From positions 9,753,501-9,817,500 of the forward strand of contig NC_071342.1 in NCBI RefSeq assembly GCF_027744825.2: a stretch of DNA of 64,000 bases, in the 5' to 3' direction. This DNA comes from Synchiropus splendidus (lineage: Eukaryota; Chordata; Actinopteri; Syngnathiformes; Callionymidae). This document shows, piece by piece, positions 13,101 through 25,100 of this stretch. Each line of letters opens with the position of its first letter. The first letter of the stretch is position 1. The translations under genes were made by a program, and so were the position numbers. The notes below the pieces were generated by a model. That model saw only the letters and a list, made by a program, of their open reading frames with translations. It made no database searches and was not told where the DNA came from.

Positions 13101-16100
13101 ACGTTTAATTCGAGTTGACTGTGAAAACAGGCGTCAGAGTTATAAACCATTCTTCTTCATCGGTTCCAGAACAATTGCCAGGGATCATGAAATGTGGCAC
13201 TTGTCGTGTCTCTCACCAGCGTTCACTGAACGCTTCGACAGTGCAACACGACAAACAGCAGACATCGATAACTCAGCAAGTCATTTTTGCTGACAATTAA
13301 TTAATTGAAAAGCTATTTTCATCATATACAAAGTATATCTAGCACTCGTATTAGCACGGCAGTTCACCTGTTTTGCTGCAAACATATATACTACACTTAT
13401 ATACTAACAACAAGCATATAGACATTTGTTTAATAATTTGGCAACACAACAGAGACAGCAGTGAACACAAAATTCACTTACAAGTTGAGTAGAAACATCG
13501 CCACTTCAGGATCACAAGAAAAGCCTTTCATAGCTCTCAGTTATTGTGAGACGCAGTTATTGCTAGGCTGTAAATGCATCTCCTATATTGACACTTGCTC
13601 TGTCATTCCATTCTTGGGCTATGATGTAAACAAAGGAGCTCAGCTAGCTGCTGAGGTCGCCCTGACCTGCTGCCGTAAAGTGTTGCAATGGGGGTGGAGT
13701 TGGGGCAGTGTTGCCACTCTCAGAACATGCCTCGAGGCGGCTCACCCAAAGAAAGTTAGAGGCCAAGGGATAGTTTAACAGAGAGCTGGAGAGTCTGACT
13801 CTGGGATTTTGGACTGTTCAAACTGAAACCTGACATCTCAGAAAATATGAAAATTAGGTTTTAATGTCTTAATGTTACACATTGTGGCTTTAAGACATAA
13901 AAAGCATTGTTTAAAGTCGCTACTTTGCCTTCGTCTTAAACAACGTGGTCTTACTCCTTCATCATCGACTCTTCCTTTTGTGACTGTGCCAAGCAGTTTG
14001 GCCCAGCGATCCGAGCGGAGCCCCAAAATCAATAAATCCATTGAGGTCCCATTAACATGACATCACAGACCTGTCCTCCATGATGAGATCTGAGCCTTAA
14101 ACAATCATGCTGCTGTCGCTCTTTGTCTTGCCTCAGATCTCTGACTAGTCATAGATTTCAAATTTCAGGCTCATCCACAGGTTCAGTTCAACATTGAAAA
14201 GCAAAGTGTCTAACTGTGGCTTCTTAATACATAAATAAATCAGGTCATCAGGTGGAATTTGAAGATTTTACAGGCTACAAACTGCATACCTCCTGCCAAA
14301 CACAGCTGCTGCCGTAGCGCCTCCTGAGATATGTGCTTGTGTTGAGCTCACCAGCATCACCACACTCTCATCTTAACAGGAAAAACGCACCATTCATGCA
14401 GATGCTTGCCCTCCTGCTCAGCTCCGATTATCAGTGACTGGTTCCCGCTTTCCTGCCGTCTCCATGTTTGTGTTAACGAGAGCACATTAAGTTGTTGGTT
14501 GGATCAGCAGGATGTTTAATTGCACCGCATGGTTGTGTAGCTCGACACACACACACAAGTACTCGACAACTCAGAGGAAGCGTATCTCATTAACGGTCTG
14601 TTCAGGAGTAACCCATCGACTGACTCTCGCCTCAGCAGAAGCGCAGAAAGTGACAGACAAGTATGTCATTTCAGTGACTTGAAAGGCGATTTTCAGAGCA
14701 GAAGGAAAGAGAGGTGCAGGAGAATCAGCGTCTGAATTCACACATGCTGCGGCTCAGGAGTGGACCTTTGTGACTTTATCTCTGCGTCAAAGTCAGACTT
14801 GTTTTTTATGACCTAATAACGTATTGGCCTCAGGGACAGTAAGATGAACAGCTCCCCGCCACAATATCTGCACTGCAGCTGCAATGAAGTCCAACATCAA
14901 GACTGCTTCCACACTTTTTAGCAAGTGTTGTGACCCCCCCCTCAGTAAAGTAAAAACATTCCCAATTCGCAAAGTATCAGGTTACAATGGTTGCGAGAAT
15001 GGCCCTTTGACATTTCAATTTTTTAATTTTTTTTACCAATACCATTAGAATAAGTTCCATACAGCAGGTGGCAGTAGCACTGGAGAGGGTGCAGGAGACA
15101 AGCTCGAAGCAATTCAAACTATTCAAAGTTTCGCTTTTCTTCTTTTGACTTCCAGTACTCCACCACTCATGAGCAAAGCAGATGCAGTGGGAGTCATTAG
15201 ATAGCTTTAGGATGTTCATGAATCACATACGAGATTATTTCTCAATCCCATTTTGACACTTGAAGTCATCAACTTTGCATTCATTTAACCTGGTTTCTCC
15301 AAATTTTCTCCACCCTTCGAGTAATCCTTGAATTTCCTACATGGGTCTCAAAGAGTTTCTGCCAATCCAACTTTAAAGAAGAATTACTGGCAATTTCATG
15401 CAGCTGGTGAAAGACTGCTACATGTACATATCTACATATGTCTGATCCCATATGTTCACACTGATGTGCTGCGATATGGTTATTGGTTTTCTTCAGGAAC
15501 ATAATTTGCATCTATACAGTTTTCGATTGATGAAATCCAACCTGCAATTCAGTAATATTTAAAATAGAAATTGCTGACTCAGCCCTGCAAAGCCTCAGAT
15601 TTGCTCAAACTACAGTCAGATAATGGATCAATGAGTCAGACCAAAGCGACTTTACAACCCTGACAGCGGCGGCCTTGATGTTCCTCTCACTGCGGGGGCT
15701 TGCCGAGGATGTATTTTGGATGATCCTGTGCTAAAAGGTGAAAGGACGGAGCAAAGTGTGACCGGCAATTTAATTTTGTGCTCCTCCGTGACTCTCTCTG
15801 ACCCACCGGCAATGTAATGGGGCAAATAAAGATGGAGCATGTCAGTTTGAGCAAGAGTTAAATGCCAAAGTTTGCTGGAGGACACAGAGAAACGTTTAAT
15901 GTCATACAGTCCCTGACAGTTTCCTCAGGGAAGAAGCTGGTGTTAGTATCAGTCATGAAGAACCGCAAAGAAAAGAACCAATATTTCTGTTGAATAATGC
16001 TTAAATTGACACAAAAAAAACACGATTGATAAATGATATGGTTAATAATATGGCATTCAAAGGCATTCTTGGGGAACAAAGTTAGTGTTGAATATGAGGT

Positions 16101-19100
16101 GAAACTGAAAATATTTGACTTGTATTTTTAATAGATGTTACCAAAACACATATTTGAAAAGAAAAAATATAGACACATACTCAAATATAATGAATAATGA
16201 ATATTAAGACAAACCAAAAGACAGCTATAGTTGTATAGAATACTAAATAAATAAGAATGTAAGGTAATATTTACAGCAAAATAACTCAAAAACAGATTTC
16301 AGTGAAATTTTCAGGAAATGTCAAAGAACAGATGGTGTTTCCCATTACCATCTCAATCTTTAACTCTTGAAAATTTGCCACAGTGTGTGGTGCTGCATGC
16401 TCCCATGCTTGCTAGCCTGCTTGTGTTGATGGAGAGAGTTCAGGGACACTACTGCCACCCGCTGTCATTTTGAGCTTATTGCAATTAACGGTATTTCAAA
16501 TGGTCAAAAAAGGTAATTATGGTGATAAAATGAATGTATAACAATAAATTGAGAGCGCAGCAATCAAAAACCCAAACCATTCTTTAAACAAAAATGATCT
16601 GACAACTGCATCATACACATATTTTTTCTCAAGTAAACTGTGTAGGAACATACACTGATAAATATGGGTAAAAGAGAATACTTGCCATTGCTTGACTATT
16701 TCTCTCACGAACTGCAGAGTACTCATTATAATAGATGTGAAAGTAAGTGTGCTCACACATCGTACATCATAATGTGTGCGGGGCTAATGTAGTCCTGCAG
16801 CGTTCCCTACCAGGTCATTCATCAAGTAACACAAACGTACCAGATGATCTTTTCCTGGCTGGTTTAAATGTAATAAAGCTTCACCCGTAATTAATGTTCT
16901 AGTATCAAAATGTTATGGACGACGTCGCTTGTTTGCCATCTCAGGGCGGCGTTGGCGGAGGATGATGGATGGTTTGTCTGTGCTGAATTAGCCGAGTGTG
17001 TGTGGTTTGGAGTTTCAGTCCTCTGTTGAATGGGCATTTTTCAAATGACATTTTGGCTGAGGACTGTGTTTTTGAGAAACTAATGCTCACTGCGCCACTG
17101 TTGACCTTGTTGAGTGGGGAGCATAAAACGCAGACTGACATGAAGTGGGATCTCGACTGGAGTGGACTTTCTGGTTGTGGTACTGCCAGCACATGTGTTA
17201 ACGTTTGCTTCCACACATTAGCTCTGAACATCTATCTTGTCAGTTGTCAATACCTACTTCTCATTGGTGAGGTCTTGTTACAGTATACTGGCTGCCTTGC
17301 CCACTTCCTGTGTCAAATTTTAGTTATTCTGCTGACAGCAGTGTTTTCAACCTCTTAAGGCAACGGCTCACTTCGTTCACTGACGATCTTGAGGCACACC
17401 ACCAATTGAGCCTCGGCTGAAGAGCATTTGTGCTGAGTTAAAAGTACTGAAGAAAATCCCCTTTAAATTGGGAAAATTTGTAGATGCGAACACTGCTGTT
17501 TTGGTATGAGATTTGCTGAAACAATCTGCGGCTTTATTTCAAAATGTCTCCAGAAAGGGGTGGGCATTGAGGCAAAAATCTATCATGATTCCACAATTTT
17601 ACCACCATGTCCTTTGCATTATTTTATTCTACTATGGGGAAATTACAAGTAAATCTACTTTGCTCCATGACAACAATAGTTCTTTATCTCTTCGCATTGT
17701 TAAGTGCATTTATTTGATTCTGCATTTAGATTTAAGCCTACATTTAAACCACGGAGCAAACTTTGACAATTTGATCGTTCAAGTTTTGAAGTGAGACGTC
17801 GGCGGCCGTCGGCGGTGCAGACAGTCTTCAGTGTCACGGGTCCGACAAGGAACACTCCATCATTTCTTCATGAAAGCGCGTAAAGACCATTTATCGGTGC
17901 CAATATGGGGATTTATGATGTCATCATGATCGGAAGATCACACGACAAAAATAAGGGGATTATTTATTATTATTTTTTTATTTTAATAAGATTATATTTA
18001 TACTGGGTGAGAAAAGTTATTACTCTTTAAATCGGTATGAGCCAAAAAACGATGCACCACTAATAATAACTGATATTTCTATGTGATTGAGCGAATGAAA
18101 AAACACTAGCACTTTACTGAGTCGAGAGAGCTGTGATTCCAGAGTTGTTAAACACAGTCATTACTATGAGTAAGACAATGTTACCAACAGAAAGTGCGCT
18201 TTAGTGCTTTCCCTGTGAGTCGGGTACAAGGTGTGTGTCACTGATCTGTCTTCACCACCCAGATTCTTGTATAACAAAAAGCATGAGGTTCCCTTCAGCT
18301 TCACTTGTGAATTCAACCTCTCAAGCTGCCTTGGATCGCAGCAGGTTCTTTAGGGAAGAGCGAGATCCAGATGAAAAGGTGAGTCAGTCGCTACATTGCG
18401 CACAGTGGAAATTGAGACTTATTGACGTGATTGAAATGAGACAACTGAACACAGTAACTCTCTACTGTGACGCGTTTGCTTCGCCTCATGGCTCATCCTA
18501 ACACCCATTCTTCATCTCCATCCAATCTGCCCCCTCCTGTTGCTCACCACTGTCAGCGAACGGCTTGATGTAGCAGCTGCTTTGATCCCAGCAGGTGGGA
18601 AAACTCCGACAGCTTTCCCTCCGAACTTCTCCAGATTCCTGCCATCACTGTATTCAAATCGCCTGCTAGGTCTCCAACCTAGCATCATCAGTAAACTCAG
18701 ACTTTGCGGATCAATGACACTAACATGCAGCAGACGGTCGCTCGGTTGCCATGGGCACCGGTTCAGGTTCTACTGGGCACCACTGTGCGCTTGCTTCAAT
18801 ACCTTCTGAATGACCACACGCTTATCTCTGTCTCTCATTCCCATCACCACCTCAGCCCTTGTCCTCACAGATAAACACTCAGTAGGTCGCACTGGCCTGA
18901 AAGATGGAGTGGTGCCAGAAATCGAGCCAGACTGAGATGGAGTGAGAGAATTAGAAGGCAAGGCAGCCAGAATGGAGGAGAAATGAAAAAAGGCGAGTAC
19001 ATAGACAAGTTGAAATGTTTGGAAGATGGTGAAAAAGACAATGATTGTTTACAAGGTATTACAACAGTCAAAGAGACAAATGGAACAAAGAAATCTTGGT

Positions 19101-22100
19101 ACTTACTCTTACGGTATGGTCCATACAGTACACTAGGTGCCAGAGGGAAAAAGGAGTCCTGTGAACTGTGGTGTGTGGATCATATGGTTTCATTTTTTGT
19201 TTACTAATTCTTGAGTGTGCCTCAGCTTATTCGTGTCCAAGTGTTGGTGGAGGGCTTTAGCCTATATTCAGCCTCTCATTCAGCAGTATGGAGTCCCATA
19301 TTTTTGTCCTGGAACTCAACTCACTGGGATTCACCACAATTACAGTTTTTTTCCTAATTGTTCCATTTTTAAAAATTGTTGAGTTGAGCTTGCGTCCCCA
19401 GAGTCAAAGTGAATCCACAGGGACTCGTCCAGATGTGTGGGACTTTCATTCCATATGTTGTGCTCACTTCTGCTGAACCAAAATGAAACTCTGGGGACCC
19501 ATCGAGATGTGTCAGACTGTTTGATTCCACAGGTTCTGCTTGCCTTCCGCGAGTTAAAAAGAAGCTGCAGAGACTCATTCAGATGTGCTGGGCTATATCA
19601 TTCCATAGGCTGTGCTTGCATCCGCGGAATCAAACTGAGACTGCTGGGACTCGTCCAGATATGTGGGACCAGTTCATTGCATGAGTTGCTGTTACTTCCT
19701 CTGCATGCAAATGAATCCACATGGACTCACCCCATGTGTATATGACCGCTCAAGTGCGACTCACTACAGATCTGGGTAAAAATAAAACCAAATGAAAACG
19801 CACAAACATTATTCTGCTCTGTTTTTACCAATGTCGAAGAAGCAAAAACCATGACATTTGTTTTATTTCCATTCTGCCGTTGATATCCGACGCTGCAGGG
19901 AGCCACATCAGAGTGTTGGAAGAGCTGTGAACTACAGACTCCTGATCTAGAACATGGAACACTCAAAAAGAATAAGTAAGAGTCTGATATTGCTTTTTTT
20001 TTTCCAACATCAACTGCTTTCCCAGCAATGTTTGCATCTCTGCAGTCCACATCGCTTCTTTCTTCGTTTCCTCACCAGAGAATCAATAAAGTGTTATTCT
20101 ACCCTACAAGCGCTCACGTCCTCCTCAACCCACTTATGGGTTGATTAATTGAAAGCGTTGGCTTAGGCGGTTTTACGTAGAACTAAATATAGAGTTAAGA
20201 AGTCCAATTCTGTGTCGTGTTTGCAACAACATCACTATTTGTTTGTTTATTCAAGCGTGGCAGTATTTTTATCTGCATTCATCTAATTCCCTGCAACTCC
20301 CTCACCCCCCTCCCCCTTTCTCCGTTTCACATTCAACAGGAGCTGAGCGTAAATTCTGCCAAATTCAGCCTCCCTGCTGTAATAAGAATAATGTGGTGTA
20401 ACCAGCTGCGACGAAGAGAGCGTGCTGCTTCATCATCAGAGATGAGATCCACAGATTCCACTGGCACAGAAAGCGGCAGACACTGTTTCCAAAGTAAGTG
20501 CAATTTGACCCAGCAGGCTTTTTCTTGAGGGGTACTAACACCAAAATATAGACGGTAATTGTGGTTGTGGATTTGTGTTGTGCTATGAATGACAATTACT
20601 TGTTTTCTTTCTTCTTAAAGACAACTTAAACACATGGCGTTTAGCTCTATCAAGAGGGACACATTTGAAGTTCTCTCCTTAGGCAAAGTGATGTTTCTAT
20701 CTGAGACTTGGCAACAAATTCCATGACCCATCTCATTACCAAATCTACCATCGACTATCAGCTTTACATTTAATGAAGATTAGAAAAAGCATCAGCTGCA
20801 GGAAACACAACTGGACACACAGAAGCACAGTCGCTGCCTCATCTAAACTACACCAATGGAAAATCCAGGATCAATGTGGGGAGACACTTCTTGAGTCAGT
20901 TGGTATAAAACAAGAGAAAAAAACTTCTCAAGCCAAGTCACGAAGATGAGTTGAGACCAAGCCATGACAACAGTGAAACTAGACACCAGAGTGCTCTTAC
21001 CTTCATGATGCATCCTCCAGTTCCCAGACCATGAAATGCATGTGCTCACCAGGGTGTGTGTAAGAGTAAAAGAGTGTGTGTGTGTCACTGCCCCTCGGAG
21101 TCAGAGGAGAGGGGAGTGTGTGTGTTGCTCTCCGCAGTCTGGGTTTGTGAACGCATGTGTGTGCTCGTCGCTTCAGATGAATGAAGACCGGACACACCTA
21201 AATCCCGCCAGCATCATGGTCGTGCCGAGCTCATCTTCCCTCCTCTTGCACTTTTATTCCTCATCTCTTTGTTTCCTCACCTCTCCTCTCGTCTTCCCGT
21301 ATCATGCGTTCACTCTCCCTCCCTCATCATCTCTGCCTCTAATAGAAAGCTCACATTTCTCTCTTGTAAAATCAGCAGCACCGATTGGAAAAACAGTCAT
21401 CGCCACTCTCAATTAATCATCACAAATCGCCAACTAAAACACCTCTTTGATCGTTGAGACTTTTCAGTGAGTCAGCCACGAGGCGTGCAATAACTCATGA
21501 TTGACACTTTAATACACACACACACAAACACAATTTCCTGTTTCTATTTGACTGAGATGGGAGATGATAGTCGAGGCTCGGATTTCCCCCACGAGTACAG
21601 CGACATCGTCTTAATAAAAAGCAGACCTGAAACACTCATTTTTCATGTGAGCCTTCATCCTGCAGCACATCGAGATGCTGAGCAGCTTCTGGCCAGAGAT
21701 GCAGAGTAATCACAGTCAATCTTTTGAAAGGGTGCATGTCTTGCAGCTGTGCACAGACGAGAGTGCGCCAGTAGGTGGTGCCGATGCTTAAATTCAATTT
21801 GGGGAATTAGATTTTCTCATTTTTGAAACAAAACTGAGCCCAACTCATTGAAAAATTAAGTCGCTATGTAACTGATATAGACACAAACTTTTCTTGCCAA
21901 CTCAGGAGTGCCAAACTCACTTAGAAAAGAGGCCAATGAATAAAGAAAAATAAATAGAAAACTGGATTAAACAAAGGATTAAATGAAACCAACAACACTC
22001 TATATAATCCTCTATAAACTTTCTCAGGGAACAGCTTTCACTTCACCAATTCCAGGTGCACCACACCATACAAAGTGGTCATAATCAAAATCCATCCATC

Positions 22101-25100
22101 ATGGATCATACAAAATGAGACTAAATGCTATAAATTGCCACCCACTATTTATTTTTTTTACATTGAATCCAACCGTCAATTTATTTCCTTTTAAATTATA
22201 TTTCTACATTTATTTTCCCTTATATGTTTCCACATTTATTTGTGAATTTTGGCTCTTAGTACTAACCACCTCAGTCTGTAACAGTGAGAAGTGGTGATGG
22301 CCAGATGACGCTTCATGAAACAGTGTTCTGCAGTAATTTCAGACCTTCGTGGGTAGCGCTATTGGCTTAAAAATGACATTCATTGGTAATGCGAGTTGAA
22401 GTTAAAACGTTTACTGTTCAGAGTGCCATCAAATGGCCTCAGAAAAGTTGGGCACTATTTCATGAAGCTCCGTTCTGTCGGAAAAAAAGGGCTCTACAAT
22501 AGGCAGATGTTCATAATGTTACGGCTGATACCACTGTGTCCCAGTTTGACTTGATGATGAAACAGAAAACCAGTCAGTTATGAAATATTTACCTTGTGTT
22601 TCATCCTCCCAACTCCACAGTTGACAGTGGAGAAACATCAGTCCAAGTTTGTGCGACAGAAACGCGTGTCCTGTGGGACGACATGGCCGCCCAGGACGCC
22701 TTTGCTGACTCTAATGTGCAGCTTTCACACACAAACACAACCGGCACCAGATGGCGATTTGTTGCAGAGAATTCACCGGTGGCGCAGAATTCCTGTTGCA
22801 GCAAGATGTGCCGGCGAGACTCTAATTGGATTGATGGGACAGATGTCCCAAAAGAGGCCAAGATTTTTTTTAAAAAACTCTTTCACTTTTTACTTTGCAT
22901 TTGCTTGCAAAAATCCAGACTGGATTAAAACAGCAGCTGCCCGGGCTTTTGGGCGAAACCAAGCGATACATTCTGCTGCAGGAAGCAGCGACGGATAAAG
23001 TCTATGAATAAATAACTGGGGTCTTAACATATTTGGCATCAACACGGTGTATTCAAATTCTCCCTTTAATCTAAGACTTGGCTTTTCCGCGGGGGAGAAT
23101 TTGGATCAACGTAGTGGACTTAAATATTTCATGCTTTTGTGTGCCTCCTCTTGAGCATGCAGCTTCTTGTTGTGGAATCACTGTCGTATGAAGAGCTGAA
23201 AACAGTCTGATGTGAAGTATGTGTTTCACCAGATTTAAATGCATTTACATCAACTGAAAAGGCAGCATCTTATTTTGTAACGCCATCATGAATTTCTTTT
23301 TCATTTATAGTACAACTATTGATTCTCTTGTGGGGAAATTCAGTAGCCGGAAAGTGAAAAGGATGTAAACAGAACAACTCTGAAAGGGACCAATATATTT
23401 CAAATAAACTCGATTGAGAGCTTAGAAGTGATTTCATTTTGGCAGCGTTCCGTAGCATCGTTTGAAACTGTTGTTTCCCATATATTTTCAATAGACCAAA
23501 GCTCATTGAGTTATATGACCAGCTCATATGTGACCAGCTCATAAAGGACCGTAAACATTAGGTTTTGTGTGGCACGGAACGGTGTTGCCCCCTACTGGCA
23601 AATGGCTGTACTGTCGCCCGAGTGGGATGAAACTATGCTTTTATTTTCGGTTATAATTGGCTTTGAAAGGTTGCCTGTTCATAAGATTAAAATGTGTTGT
23701 GTATCTTTGTATGACATTTGAAACTAGTTTCTCACCGATACACAATTGATAAGACAACCATAAATTATGTGATCAAAATGAGGCCCTCCCTGATGGAGTC
23801 GAATTTCGATACAAAATCCTCTCCAGATCCACCGGAACGTATGGGCTCCTCGCCTCTATCTGTCGCCTTAGCACACCTGAGAACAACCTCCTCCCTCAAA
23901 AGTTAGGAAGGGTAATTAAACAGCGAGACTCTCCTGAGAAGAGGCAGATGTGCGGCGACAGGAGGAAGTCAACACTTCCTGTTCCATCCAAGAGATGCAG
24001 GTGAGAACATGAACCTGAGGGTGAGAGCTCATTCCAGCTGTGGTTGAAACCAGCTCCACCTTTAATTCCCTTTAAAACGATCTGCTGTATTTAGCTGAAG
24101 TCACCCAGCAAGTGAAGGAACATTCATTCCTTTGGCCGTAGACCTCCTGGTCCAGCGATCTGCTCTTTGGGGAGCAACTTCGAAATGAGGCTCCTGAGCT
24201 TCTCTCAGATGTATTCAGAGACTACTCAACTAATATAACATTAACTTGTCGTGTCAATACACTAAGCCTTATAATTCAATTTTTAATGAGGATAAAAAGA
24301 GATGAAATGTGGGTTGGCTAAATTTCCCTCAGGGCCACACTAGAAAATATGACTCATGTGAGCGGCCACTCAGCCAAAACACTGAAAGAAAGACGAATAA
24401 CAATGTTGGATTTTGCTGCTTAAATATTATAAAATCAGATTCCAAGATGTTATACAGTTAACTTGCCTCATCTGATGTATATGATTCCATATTGTATTCT
24501 ATTTATTTAAAAAAATGTCAATAATAAATAACAGAATACCTTTTTAAGTGGTGAATAACTTGGCAACCGAATTATGGATTAAAGTGCAAAGACTATTAAA
24601 AAATGTCATTAATTACATGGCATTTTCGCTCGTGTGTTTTCTTTATTTATTAATAAATGCTGTTAAGGATGTAATTCTGAAGAAAAAGGGAGGAAAATAT
24701 AAATGCTGCTCAGACCGAATGAGGGCTTCACAAATACAGTCAAAGGGTGGCATGTAGCCCTGCAGTTTGGCCACCTCTGGGTTAGCATTTTGATGTTCTT
24801 AACTACAGTTTGGATCCTCACCCACTCTTGGCCATCTTCAGAGGCATCAGTTGCCTGCCCTGGGTGTGTCCTGGGGCCTCCACCCACCATCCTCCACTGG
24901 TGTTTCTAAATGTAAAGCTAAACTCTGAGCTTCTGGAAGCTCCGCCTCTGTATTGCTAAGCCCTCCCTGTACTTTCTCATATTTCAATGTTCAAGATGAC
25001 TCGCCCACCACCACAGACTGTCACTCACGCTACTGAAAATAATCTGTACTGGACGTCCAGTGATGTCATCGCTTAATTTTTGATGAGCCTCATAAATCCT

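Noticed and set aside
16441..16460. Another CTCF-like site
   Set aside because: Only 12 of 14 core positions fit, including a mismatch in the essential TGG end.
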